DNA of 22,233 nt from an uncultured Collinsella sp. Lineage in GTDB: Bacteria; Actinomycetota; Coriobacteriia; Coriobacteriales; Coriobacteriaceae. A program made the translations under genes and the position numbers. The notes under the pieces are model-generated. The model saw only the letters and a program-made list of their open reading frames with translations, had not been told where the DNA came from and did no database searches. Location of the stretch: NCBI GenBank assembly GCA_900757205.1, contig CAAENA010000008.1, positions 1 through 22,233 of the forward strand, read 5' to 3'. Shown piece after piece: positions 1 to 9,230 of this stretch (within the stretch, counting starts at the first letter, position 1; each line of letters begins with the position of its first letter).

Positions 1-967
1 TAAGCGTGCGCAGCGCTGCCATGTGCGCCGGCGTGGTGCCGCAGCAGCCGCCCACGACGCTTACGCCGTCCTCAATCATGCCGGCGACGGCCTCGGCGTA
101 TTCGGGTGCCTGGATATCAAAGACGGTATTGCCGTCATCGTCCACGCGGGGCAGTCCCGCATTGGCCTGCACCATAACGGGCTTGTCCGTAACGGTGAGC
201 ATACGCGCGGCGAGTCCTCGGAGCTCGGCCGGGCCCTGGCTGCAGTTGATGCCCAAAACGTCGGCGCCGATGGCATCGAGCGTGATGGCGGCAACCTCGG
301 GACTCGTGCCCAGGAAGGTGCGACCGTCTTCCTCAAAGGTCATGGTGGCAAAGACGGGCAGGTCGGAGTTCTCGCGGCAGGCGAGGACGGCCGCCTTGAT
401 CTCGGCCAGGTCGGTCATAGTCTCGATAATAAAGAGGTCCACGCCCGCGGCGACGCCGGCGCGCACTTCCTCGGCAAAGAGGTCGTAGGCCTCGTCGAAG
501 CTGAGGGTACCCAAGGGGCGCAGCAGCGCGCCGATGGGGCCGATATCGCCGGCGACGTAGTGGGCACCGGCTGCGCGGGCGCAGGCGACAGCGGCGGCAA
601 AGACATCTGCCACGGTGGCGGTACCGTCGAGCTTGTGGGCGTTGGCGCCAAAGGTGTTGGCGGTGATCACGTCGCAGCCGGCTTCGACGTACTGACGCTG
701 GATGTCGGTAATGACCTGAGGCTCCTCAAAGTTGAGCAGCTCGGGCAGGGCGCCGGCCTTCATGCCGGCCGCCTGCAGCATGGTACCCATGCCGCCGTCG
801 AACAGCAGGTGTCCCGTGCCCTCGATGGCGGCGCGCAGACGATCGTCCTTAATGCGAAGGTCGTCGATCGTGCGCGTCTTGTACGTGGCACCGTTGCGAC
901 GTGCGGCATCAACGGGTGCCGCCAATGCAGTGCCGTCAGAATCATGAGTGATAAGCGGAGTAAACAT
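1..967 (-). CDS. metH: Cobalamin-dependent methionine synthase, N-terminal part (runs off left edge)
   Basis: The first 322 codons are visible; the 3' end lies outside the window. The visible part is the homocysteine S-methyltransferase module, which binds homocysteine through zinc for transfer of the methyl group from methylcobalamin. After about 50 poorly conserved residues come DGGMGT (57-62), ITANTFGANAHKL (101-113) and DIGPIGALLRPLG (141-153). The three expected zinc cysteines are present: Cys242 in LGINCSQGP and Cys308-Cys309 in GGCCGTTP. The ATG at 967 has GGAG six bases upstream and lies 9 bases after the activation protein gene, so the two are co-transcribed. Because a separate activation gene precedes it, I infer that this MetH lacks its own C-terminal activation domain; the missing end is needed to confirm this. 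A shorter B12-independent homocysteine methyltransferase (MmuM/BHMT type) is possible but unlikely in this context. Confidence 0.9.
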   Translation of the reverse strand, partial: MFTPLITHDSDGTALAAPVDAARRNGATYKTRTIDDLRIKDDRLRAAIEGTGHLLFDGGMGTMLQAAGMKAGALPELLNFEEPQVITDIQRQYVEAGCDVITANTFGANAHKLDGTATVADVFAAAVACARAAGAHYVAGDIGPIGALLRPLGTLSFDEAYDLFAEEVRAGVAAGVDLFIIETMTDLAEIKAAVLACRENSDLPVFATMTFEEDGRTFLGTSPEVAAITLDAIGADVLGINCSQGPAELRGLAARMLTVTDKPVMVQANAGLPRVDDDGNTVFDIQAPEYAEAVAGMIEDGVSVVGGCCGTTPAHMAALRTL

Positions 968-976
968 CGAGGGCTC

Positions 977-1765
977 CTAATGGCTGGAATAGCAGGTGGT
1001 GTGGGCGGCGCGGAAGCGACAGTGCTCGCGCATGCGGCAGATATTGCAGGTGGGGCGGCTCTGGGCGTCGTGGACTTCGCCGTCAAACAGACCAATCACC
1101 GCGGTCACGCTCTTGGTGGGCATGAGCAGGCTGGTGGGCGTGACGGTAAGCCCGATGAGCCGCGTGGCGTTGAGCGCGTCCACGATTGAGCGCTGTGCCG
1201 TAAGCGGGCAGTCGCCGTAGCCGGGACTGAAGCGCCAGTTGCCGGCGAGTCCGTGTGCGGCGGCCGCAGCCTTGACCTGCTGGTCCATCTGCTCGACGGC
1301 GGCTTCTACATAGGCAGAGCATGCGGCGTCGAGCACGGCTCCCTCCAGGGGCTGCTGGGCTCCCGTGGTGCGCAGACGACGCTCGGCGTCCATGCCGAGT
1401 GTGCATGCCATGAGCGCGGCAAAGCGGGCGTCTTTGAGATGTCGATAGATGTCGCGACCGCGCAGCTCAACGTTGGTGCCGACCAAGCGAATGCAAGGCT
1501 CTCCCTGCTCGTCCACGCCCATGGCATCGATGGCAAATGCGCGGCGCACGCCACGGGGCTCAATGTCCAGTTCCAGACGCTCAACGACAAGCTCAATACG
1601 CTGCGACAGCTCGGGCTCAATCTGCTGACCGCCGTAGCCCAGATAGCGCAGCATCTCGGCACGATCGACGCGGGGATGGTGGGCATCATCGATACGATAA
1701 AGCGCCGGCGACGCAAGGTCGGCCGGCACTTCGACAGCGGTTGTATCGATGTGCGGTTTTTCCAT
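977..1765 (-). CDS. Free-standing methionine synthase activation-domain protein
   Basis: This 262-residue protein matches the AdoMet-binding activation domain that is normally the C-terminal part of MetH. That domain reductively remethylates oxidised cob(II)alamin with AdoMet. The signature is RFSPGYGDCPL (178-188), equivalent to the RxSxGYxxCP loop of the family, followed by LMPTKSVTAVIG (214-225). Residues 35-75 resemble the conserved N-terminal segment (RAEMLRYLGYGGQ). The C-terminus adds a cysteine cluster, C240-x2-C243-x5-C249, and Cys258, which I do not recall from the E. coli domain; it could bind metal or Fe-S. The start overlaps the metF stop by one base (TAATG), which points to translational coupling. 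metH follows 9 bases later. Split activation proteins are known from Thermotoga and some anaerobes. Function in MetH reactivation is well supported by context; the role of the Cys cluster is unknown. Confidence 0.87.
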   Translation of the reverse strand: MEKPHIDTTAVEVPADLASPALYRIDDAHHPRVDRAEMLRYLGYGGQQIEPELSQRIELVVERLELDIEPRGVRRAFAIDAMGVDEQGEPCIRLVGTNVELRGRDIYRHLKDARFAALMACTLGMDAERRLRTTGAQQPLEGAVLDAACSAYVEAAVEQMDQQVKAAAAAHGLAGNWRFSPGYGDCPLTAQRSIVDALNATRLIGLTVTPTSLLMPTKSVTAVIGLFDGEVHDAQSRPTCNICRMREHCRFRAAHTTCYSSH

Positions 1766-2637
1766 TACCCCAAGCGCTCCATAATGGTTGCGGCGATTGC
1801 AGGACGGTTCATAGTGTACAGGTGCAGACCGGCGGCACCGTGCTCCTTAAGGTCGCAAAGCTGACGGGCGGCATAATCTACACCGGCTGCCTGCAGACTC
1901 TCGGGGTCGTTCTCGTACTTGGCGAGAATCTTGATGACGGGGGAGGGCAGTGACGCGCCGCACATAAAGACCATGCGGCTGATCTGCGACTTGCCCATAA
2001 ACGGCATGATACCTGCGGTAATGGGCACGGTGATGCCGGCCTTGTCGGCAAGCTCGCGAAAACGATAGAAGCACTCGTTATCAAAGAAGAGCTGCGTCAC
2101 AAAGAAGCTCGCGCCGGCGTCCTGTTTTTGCTTGAGGTGTTCGACCGAGAGGTTGAGATCCTCGCAGGCAATGTGGCCCTCGGGGTAGGCTGCGGCACCC
2201 ACGCAAAAGCCGGCGTCGACGAGCTCGGGGATGAGGTCGCGGGCGTAGGCGTAGTCGGAGGCGGGCTTGTCGTCCTCGGTCGCGCCGGCAGGGAGATCGC
2301 CACGCAGGGCCAGGATGTTTTCCACGCCGGCGGTGCGGTATTCGTCGATCTTGGCGGCGATATCGGCGTGCGAGCGGCCCACGCAGGTGAGGTGCGCCAC
2401 CGAGGGCGTATTGAATTCGCTCGTAATCATTTGCGCGATGGGGGCGGTGGTGGCGCCGTTGCCCGAGCCGCCGGCAGAGCAGGTGACCGAGACAAAGCTC
2501 GGCGAAAGCTTGCACAGATTGCCTGCCACCTCGCGAGCCGTGTTGAGGGTAAGCTCGCCCTTGGGCGGGAACATCTCAAACGAAACGGGTGCGGTGCCCT
2601 GGGATGCTGCCTGCTTAAAAACCTCGTCGACGCGCAT
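1765..2637 (-). CDS. metF: 5,10-methylenetetrahydrofolate reductase
   Basis: This 290-residue protein has the length of bacterial MetF. It reduces methylene-THF to methyl-THF with bound FAD, making the methyl donor for MetH encoded in the same operon. Visible signatures are VSFEMFPPKG (18-27, with the probable catalytic Glu21), NILALRGDLP (107-116), AAYPEGH (149-155), SFFVTQLFFDNECFYRF (177-193) and PITAGIMPF (205-213). I chose the ATG at 2637 because AAAGGAG lies just upstream; an in-frame start at 2700 would add 21 unrelated residues and has no ribosome binding site. The gene is first in a three-gene minus-strand unit and its stop overlaps the next start. I see no obvious SAM or cobalamin riboswitch in the upstream 200 bases. 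Confidence 0.95.
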   Translation of the reverse strand: MRVDEVFKQAASQGTAPVSFEMFPPKGELTLNTAREVAGNLCKLSPSFVSVTCSAGGSGNGATTAPIAQMITSEFNTPSVAHLTCVGRSHADIAAKIDEYRTAGVENILALRGDLPAGATEDDKPASDYAYARDLIPELVDAGFCVGAAAYPEGHIACEDLNLSVEHLKQKQDAGASFFVTQLFFDNECFYRFRELADKAGITVPITAGIMPFMGKSQISRMVFMCGASLPSPVIKILAKYENDPESLQAAGVDYAARQLCDLKEHGAAGLHLYTMNRPAIAATIMERLG

Positions 2638-2905
2638 ATCGTGCTCCTTTAGATATTTAGTGCGATGTGTTGTAAGGATTCTACAGCACCGCTGTGCCAC
2701 GGTGGAGTTTTACTCGCGATTTAGGGATACCAATCAAAAATGCCTTGCTATCGGCATTGCCTATAGCAGAGCGGTCAATGTAGGAAAGGGCTATATTGAA
2801 TGGTATCTGATGCGAAATACCAGTTAATAAAGCCCCATCCCAAATTGACTACCCTTAAACTATGGGGAGAGGTCTGCAATTTATACAGTTGATTGGCCAT
2901 TAAGG
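2638..2905. other. Divergent intergenic region metF/glnN with two small inverted repeats
   Basis: This stretch separates the divergent metF and glnN genes and has no convincing reading frame. It holds two dyads: TGCTAT/ATAGCA at 2746-2751 and 2763-2768, and TGGTAT/ATACCA at 2801-2806 and 2817-2822. Both are AT-rich for this genome and are possible operator sites. A weak minus-strand promoter could use TTGATT (complement of about 2732-2737), but no good -10 box lies at standard spacing. No promoter assignment is firm. Confidence 0.4.
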
Positions 2906-3039
2906 GCGGCAGCGCCGCTGTGATGCGGTAACCTCATTGATTGGTTTCGCGACAGCAACATAACGGTAATGTCGCGGAAACACGGCGAGTCTAAGCTATG
3001 ACTCGTTCGTTAGTAATCAACACCGCATCTCACGCGGTG
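2906..3039 (+). promoter_or_regulatory. Structured 5' leader of glnN: four successive hairpins
   Basis: Four inverted repeats precede the glnN ribosome binding site. They are GCGGC/GCCGC (2906-2910, 2914-2918), GTTTCGCGACA/TGTCGCGGAAAC (2944-2954, 2970-2981, one bulged G), CGAGTC/GACTCG (2986-2991, 3000-3005) and CACCGC/GCGGTG (3021-3026, 3034-3039). The last ends about 10 bases before the AGGGAG ribosome binding site. No T-run follows any of them, so a simple intrinsic attenuator is not seen. The arrangement suggests an RNA leader controlling glnN by translation or RNA stability. I do not recognise it as a known riboswitch. Confidence 0.5.
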
Positions 3040-3060
3040 CCGATACGAAGGGAGTTCCGT

Positions 3061-5148
<2,088 letters not shown>

Positions 5149-5178
5149 AACGTAACCGACATATCGTCACGGTATTGA

Positions 5179-5213
5179 GCCGGGGTCCGCATCGCGTGGG
5201 CCCCGGCTTTTTG
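5179..5213 (+). terminator. Rho-independent terminator of glnN
   Basis: The stem GCCGGGG (5179-5185) pairs with CCCCGGC (5201-5207), with further pairing inside the loop, and is followed by a run of five T. It lies 31 bases after the glnN stop. Confidence 0.92.
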
Positions 5214-5264
5214 TTTGCGAAGGACGCTTTGGATCCCGCTTTGCAACTGATTCGCCCACGCAAT

Positions 5265-5499
5265 AAGGGGCCGTGGGCAAAAAACGTCAAATATGAGTAC
5301 TGTCACAAGCCCTGTAGCATTATCTTTTTGCAAAATATGCAGTGTTACGCAACATATGTCCAAGTACTTAGCTGATAAACGCCTGCAATTCCTCCGCCGT
5401 AGGACGCCTTGTGTCCAAATCGCCTTCTGATGGCATGAAATCGCTGTTACTAAATTGGTAACAGTACTCATATTTGCTATTTTTTGTCCACGGGCCCTT
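5265..5499. repeat. 42-base inverted repeat bracketing a 151-base insert (MITE-like)
   Basis: Positions 5265-5306 and the reverse complement of 5458-5499 match at about 36 of 42 bases. Read towards the insert, both arms begin near GGGC/GGCC-CGTGG, run through an A-tract and share CAAATATGAGTACTGT. In one frame both arms encode nearly the same peptide, GPW(A/T)KN(V/S)KYEYC. The inner edge of the right arm is part of another perfect dyad, CTGTTAC/GTAACAG (5444-5450, 5458-5464). The AT-rich insert has no gene of normal size. No transposase is present, so any mobility would have to be supplied elsewhere. Confidence 0.7.
5368..5436 (-). other. Possible 22-codon peptide inside the inverted repeat
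   Basis: On the minus strand an ATG at 5436 opens a 22-residue frame, MPSEGDLDTRRPTAEELQAF plus two residues, ending at a TAA at 5368-5370. The composition looks protein-like, and the frame continues upstream without a stop through the KYEYC segment of the right repeat arm to about 5584, but without another ATG. There is no clear ribosome binding site. It could be the tail of a decayed gene or a conserved part of the repeat rather than an expressed peptide. Confidence 0.25.
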
Positions 5500-5525
5500 G
5501 GATGACAGTGTGATTTTATGCCTTC

Positions 5526-5614
5526 GGGGTTCGAATCCCGGCGCATGGGTAGCAAAAAGCCCGCCGCCGCGAGGGCAACGGGCTTCTCAGATTCAGTGGT
5601 GCCCCCAGCGGGAT
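5526..5614. repeat. Direct duplication, copy A: T-arm-like block, hairpin and 18 bases of tRNA-Glu 3' end
   Basis: This 89-base block matches 5715-5803 at about 78 of 89 positions, with no gaps and an offset of 189 bases. In order it holds a tRNA T-arm-like sequence (GGGTTCGAATCCC), a hairpin like the tRNA-Glu terminator but with fewer stem pairs, and at 5597-5614 an exact copy of the last 18 bases of tRNA-Glu including CCA. The match stops at 5614, so copy A has no complete tRNA. Confidence 0.8.
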
Positions 5615-5714
5615 GTCCGCGTGCGGCTGGCGCCGCCCGCTTTCGCTGCGTCGCTCCGCTCCTTGCGTGCTGCGCTGGAAAACGCTTACGCGTTTCCTCA
5701 GCTCTGCACCCTGT

Positions 5715-5803
5715 CGGGTTCGAATCCCGGCATATCGGCAGCAAAAAGCCCGTTACCGCGAGGGCAACGGGCTTCTCAGTTTAAATGGTGCCCCCAGCGG
5801 GAT
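5715..5803. repeat. Direct duplication, copy B: ends inside the intact tRNA-Glu
   Basis: This is the partner of 5526-5614. Its right end is the 3' part of the complete tRNA-Glu gene and its hairpin is the intact tRNA terminator. The 100 bases between copies (5615-5714) are GC-rich and contain a dyad around GGAAACGC/GCGTTTTCC. Overlapping reading frames here look like artefacts of the T-arm and terminator sequence. Confidence 0.8.
5741..5774 (-). terminator. Terminator of tRNA-Glu
   Basis: On the minus strand AAGCCCGTT (complement of 5766-5774) pairs with AACGGGCTT (complement of 5746-5754), followed by TTTGC to give a five-T run. It begins 11 bases after the tRNA 3' end. Confidence 0.88.
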
Positions 5804-5862
5804 TCGAACCCGCGATATCCACCTTGAAAGGGTGGCGTCCTTGGCCGCTAGACGATGGGGAC
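5786..5862 (-). tRNA. tRNA-Glu (anticodon TTC)
   Basis: The minus strand folds as a complete tRNA. The acceptor strands GTCCCCA and TGGGGGC pair over seven positions with one G-U. The anticodon stem is CCACC/GGTGG around the loop CTTTCAA, which gives TTC and reads GAA/GAG. The T-arm contains GGGTTCGAATCCC. Discriminator A is followed by an encoded CCA at 5786-5788. Confidence 0.96.
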
Positions 5863-5872
5863 AGCGGGAAAG

Positions 5873-5878
5873 AGTATA
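5873..5878 (-). promoter_or_regulatory. -10 box of the tRNA-Glu promoter
   Basis: The minus strand has TATACT ten bases before the mature tRNA 5' end. No good -35 box is seen at 16-18 bases. Confidence 0.5.
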
Positions 5879-5920
5879 GCAGACTTTTTTGCCGGCGCGT
5901 ATATCGTTGGCAAACTGGAA

Positions 5921-5957
5921 AACCACCACAAAGGTACCTGTCCCCTTTGTGGTGGTT
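5921..5957. repeat. REP-like palindrome with CAGGT core
   Basis: Perfect 14-base arms, AACCACCACAAAGG (5921-5934) and its complement (5944-5957), enclose a 9-base loop. On the minus strand the arm-loop junction reads GGGGACAGGTAC, close to the GGGGTCAGGT core of the repeats at 13268-13332. It sits 6 bases after the stop of the MurT-GatD gene and may also act as a 3' stabilising hairpin. No T-run follows. Confidence 0.75.
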
Positions 5958-5963
5958 GGGGCG

Positions 5964-8141
5964 TTAGGGGAGGAGCTTCATGGCGGCGTCGTGGGCGGCG
6001 TGCTCGTAGGTGTCGTCGAGGGGTTTGAGCGGCAGCAGGGCGGCGGCCTGTGTGTCGCCACGGCGCTCGAGGGCGTGCGCGATGAGCCAGTCGGCGAGTT
6101 CGGGGTTCTTGGGCAGCGCCGGGCCATGCAGGTACGTGCCGATGACACCCTTGTAGATGAGACCCTCAAAGCCATCGTCGCCGTTGTTGCCGGTGCCCGT
6201 GACGACGGACGTTCCGAGCGGCGTGGCATCGGCGTCCAAAAGCGTGCGGCCACCGTGGTTCTCGAATCCCACAAAGGGCTCGGGTGCCAGGTCGGTCTTG
6301 ACGGCGACGTTGCCGATCAGGCGGTCGGAGCCGCGTACGGTCTCGGCGGCAATGACGCCCAGGCCCTCGATGCGATTTTCGCCCATATAGTACGAACGGC
6401 CGAGCAGCTGATAGCTGCCGCAGATGGCGAGCAGCGAACCGCCGTCCTCAACATAGGCTGCGACCTTGTCTTTTTGGGCGAGCAACTCGTGTGCCACGGC
6501 TAGCTGGTCGCGATCGGATCCGCCGCCCATCATGACGATATCGGCATCATGCAGATCGAGCACCTCGCCCATGCGGACCTCATCCACGCGAACGGGGATG
6601 CCGCGCCAGGCGCAGCGGCGCTCGAGGGCGATGACGTTGCCGCCGTCGCCATAGAGGTTGAGGGCATCGGGATACAGGTAGACGATGCGCAGCGGGCGCG
6701 AGAGCTCGACTGGCGCGATACCGACAGGAAGAGCGCTGCCGTCGGCGCGGACTGCGGCGCGGGCGGCAACCGTGGCTGCATCGGCACCCTTCAGCCCGTC
6801 GAGTTCTTTGACCAGCGGCGGGAAGGCCGTGTAGTTGGCGACGGCGTAGAAGGTGTCATCGGCGGCCTCGTCTGCCATGGCGCCAATTGCCTGCGCGACG
6901 TCCGAGATAATGGCGGCGTCGATGCCGGCGTACTTGAGGCGCACCTGCATATCGTGTGCACGCGTGCCGCCGGCAAAGGCGACAAGCCCCGGGGTATCGG
7001 CGATGCGCTCGAAGTCGACGTCGTAGATCCACGAGACATCGTGGCCGTCGGCGTCGTTGTCATTGAGGAAGAAAGCGCAGAGTCTGCCGCCTGCCGTCTT
7101 GATGGACTGGATTTGTCGATCGAAGCCTACGGGATTCTTGGCCAGGTTGGCCTCGACGGTGCGGCCGGCGATATCCCAGCGCCCCATACGACCGCCGGCA
7201 GGCACATAGGCATCGAGCGTAGGCTGTAGAAGCGCCGTGTTCACGCCCAACTCGTGTGTGGCAAAGAAGGCGGCGGCAACGTTATAGACCATGTACAGAC
7301 CGTTGTAGCGCGTGGCGATGTGCGTTGCGGGTGCGTCGGTATCGGGTCCAAAGACAAGGTCAAAGCCGTAGCCGTCGCAGCCGAGTTCCACGCCCGTCAC
7401 GCGACGGACAAGCGCAGGGCGGGCCCAGCCGCACGAGGGGCAATGGTAGGCGCCGAGTTGACCATACTGTACGTAGTCGTACTCCAACGGGGCGTTGCAC
7501 TGCGAGCAAAAGCGCGAGTCGCTAATGCGGTCGGACTCGGTGCCCGTGGCGCCGTCGATGCCAAAGGCGATGCTCGTGTTGGAGACGCGCGCGGCAATCG
7601 AGGCGCACAGCGGGTCGTCGGCGTTGTAGATGAGCGTCGTTGCCGGCGAAAGCTCCAACGCGTGGGCGATGACCTCCTGGGTGTGATCGATCTCGCCATA
7701 GCGATCTAGCTGGTCACGGAACAGGTTGAGCAGCACGAAGTACGTCGGCTTGAGCTTGGGCAGGACGCGCACAGTGTAGAGCTCATCGCATTCAAAAACG
7801 CCTACGCGCTTGCTGCTGGCGGTTCGCTTAAGGTTGCCGCGGGCCTCGAGCAGAGCGCCCACCACACCAGGCTCCATATTGTTGCCGGCACGGTTGCACA
7901 CCACGGTAGCACCGCTGGCAGCAACGGCGTCGGCGATGAGGTTGGAGGTGGTGGTCTTGCCGTTGGTGCCGGTGATCACCACGCTGCGGTCGACCAGGCT
8001 CGCGAGGTCGCTTAGCAGCTCGGGGTCGATCTTCATGGCGATGCGGCCGGGGAGTACGCCGCCCTGGCGCTTAAGGACGGAGCGCAGCCCCCAGCGGGCG
8101 ATATCGCTCGAGGCACAGGCGAGAGATGAGCGGAAGTTCAT
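5964..8141 (-). CDS. murT-gatD: Lipid II isoglutaminyl synthase, MurT-GatD fused in one protein
   Basis: This 725-residue protein joins both subunits of the enzyme that amidates the alpha-carboxyl of D-Glu in lipid II. Residues 1-455 match MurT: ATP loop TGTNGKTTT (58-66), a zinc ribbon with C212, C215, C234 and C237 inside the Mur ligase middle domain, RYNGLYMVYNVAAA (278-291) and the C-terminal signature NDNDADGHDVSWIYD (360-374). Residues 484-690 match the class I amidotransferase GatD, with nucleophile Cys574 in LLAICGSYQLLG and His672 in GTYLHGP; GFENHGG is at 625-631. The segment at about 455-482 is an Ala-rich linker. In Staphylococcus and Streptococcus these are two genes. The reading frame is continuous. 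The ATG at 8141 has AGGAA upstream. It lies 45 bases after two coupled TPR-like genes on the same strand. Confidence 0.93.
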   Translation of the reverse strand: MNFRSSLACASSDIARWGLRSVLKRQGGVLPGRIAMKIDPELLSDLASLVDRSVVITGTNGKTTTSNLIADAVAASGATVVCNRAGNNMEPGVVGALLEARGNLKRTASSKRVGVFECDELYTVRVLPKLKPTYFVLLNLFRDQLDRYGEIDHTQEVIAHALELSPATTLIYNADDPLCASIAARVSNTSIAFGIDGATGTESDRISDSRFCSQCNAPLEYDYVQYGQLGAYHCPSCGWARPALVRRVTGVELGCDGYGFDLVFGPDTDAPATHIATRYNGLYMVYNVAAAFFATHELGVNTALLQPTLDAYVPAGGRMGRWDIAGRTVEANLAKNPVGFDRQIQSIKTAGGRLCAFFLNDNDADGHDVSWIYDVDFERIADTPGLVAFAGGTRAHDMQVRLKYAGIDAAIISDVAQAIGAMADEAADDTFYAVANYTAFPPLVKELDGLKGADAATVAARAAVRADGSALPVGIAPVELSRPLRIVYLYPDALNLYGDGGNVIALERRCAWRGIPVRVDEVRMGEVLDLHDADIVMMGGGSDRDQLAVAHELLAQKDKVAAYVEDGGSLLAICGSYQLLGRSYYMGENRIEGLGVIAAETVRGSDRLIGNVAVKTDLAPEPFVGFENHGGRTLLDADATPLGTSVVTGTGNNGDDGFEGLIYKGVIGTYLHGPALPKNPELADWLIAHALERRGDTQAAALLPLKPLDDTYEHAAHDAAMKLLP

Positions 8142-8186
8142 GAAGCCGTTCCTAACGTGAATGACATGGTCGTGGCGTTTGCGCCG

Positions 8187-9230
8187 TTAAAAGCCGTAAC
8201 GGCGCGCAAATTCCTGGGCAAGCTGCGATACATCTTCGCAGGCGTTGGCCCAGGGGGCAAAGTCGGGGGTGTCCGAGATGATGCCGTCGGCTTCCCAAAC
8301 TGCCTGATGCGAAAGGTCCCAGGGGTCGTGCGGTTCGGGCCGGCAGGGAAGGTACGGTGTCTGATACATGGGGTTCAGCAAAAAGAACGCGCCGCCCTCG
8401 CAACGGTTAGCGAACTCACGCAGCGCGCGCGTCGCCGGGCGCATCTTGTTTGTTTTGAACAGCAGAATCGTGCGGGCGAGCAGGTACCAAGGAGAGTTTT
8501 CGAGTGCATCTGCCCCCATCTGTTCCTCGAGCTGGTGGGCTAGGGCAAAAAAGCCGTCCTGATCTTCCAAGCGAGCGAGGGCGAGCAGCACGGTGCCTGC
8601 GGCTCGGGTGGGATAGCCTTCTGCCTTAAGGACGCGGCGGGCGTAGTTGGCAGCAGCGCGGTAGCGGGCGCTTGCCATGCACAGCTGCGAGATGGCCTCG
8701 AGTGTGTGGAGCCACCCGATAAGGGCCGGCTCGCTCACGGTAAGGTCCGCTGCGGTGACACCGTCGGCCAAAACATTATTGGCCCAGTAGTGTGGGGCCT
8801 CCATGTCGAACCCGGGCACGCTTTGCCGCAGGTAATCGGTCGTGGTCGCTTCGAGCTTCATCAGGTCGCCCAGGCAGGCGTCGACGGGTGTGTCCGCCAA
8901 AATGATGGCGAGCAGCTGGGCATCGACCGCCAGCGCATCGACGCGAACGATCTTGAGCAGCTCATCGCGCATATCGTCGAACAGGCGGTTGCGCGTCTGC
9001 TCAAACTCCTCGTCGCTGCCCATGTCCTCGATGCGATGGAGCTCGTCGAGCAAATGACGATGCACGCCGGCATAGGAAAGCAGCGCCTGCGCATGCTCGG
9101 TCTGCGCGTACTTTTGAGGGTTAACGCTCACGTCGTTATGGACAAGTTCGCGTGCTGCATCGGTGAGTTCGGGGTGCGACGCAACGTAGGCGCGCTCCAG
9201 GTAGGCGGGGATGTAGACGCTCGGATCCAT
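8187..9230 (-). CDS. TPR-like protein of unknown function (second of a pair)
   Basis: I do not recognise this 347-residue protein. It is almost all helical, rich in Ala, Leu, Glu and Arg, with no signal peptide or membrane segment, so it is probably cytosolic. Residues 185-250 have the spacing of TPR helices (SARYRAAANYARRVLKAEG, then a second pair). The C-terminal 90 residues are rich in Pro, Trp and aromatic residues (PMYQTPYLPCRPEPHDPWD) and are not TPR-like. The start ATG overlaps the stop of the upstream gene by one base (TAATG) and has GGAGGAG inside the end of that gene, so translation is coupled. Overall shape resembles the preceding gene and the two may be distant paralogues. Its neighbour downstream is the MurT-GatD fusion; a link to wall synthesis is only a guess from position. 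Confidence 0.8.
   Translation of the reverse strand: MDPSVYIPAYLERAYVASHPELTDAARELVHNDVSVNPQKYAQTEHAQALLSYAGVHRHLLDELHRIEDMGSDEEFEQTRNRLFDDMRDELLKIVRVDALAVDAQLLAIILADTPVDACLGDLMKLEATTTDYLRQSVPGFDMEAPHYWANNVLADGVTAADLTVSEPALIGWLHTLEAISQLCMASARYRAAANYARRVLKAEGYPTRAAGTVLLALARLEDQDGFFALAHQLEEQMGADALENSPWYLLARTILLFKTNKMRPATRALREFANRCEGGAFFLLNPMYQTPYLPCRPEPHDPWDLSHQAVWEADGIISDTPDFAPWANACEDVSQLAQEFARRYGF

Noticed and set aside
23..1189. 388-codon plus-strand frame opposite metH and the activation protein gene
   Set aside because: The minus strand encodes conserved homocysteine methyltransferase and activation motifs; the plus frame crosses both genes and lacks motifs.
2998..3060. Upstream in-frame ATG extending glnN by 21 residues
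   Set aside because: The extension runs through two leader hairpins, lacks a ribosome binding site, and does not fit the GSIII N-terminus. The ATG at 3061 has AGGGAG.
5265..5862. CRISPR array or integrative element at the tRNA
   Set aside because: There are only two imperfect 89-base repeats and one inverted repeat, with no regular spacers, integrase or cas genes.
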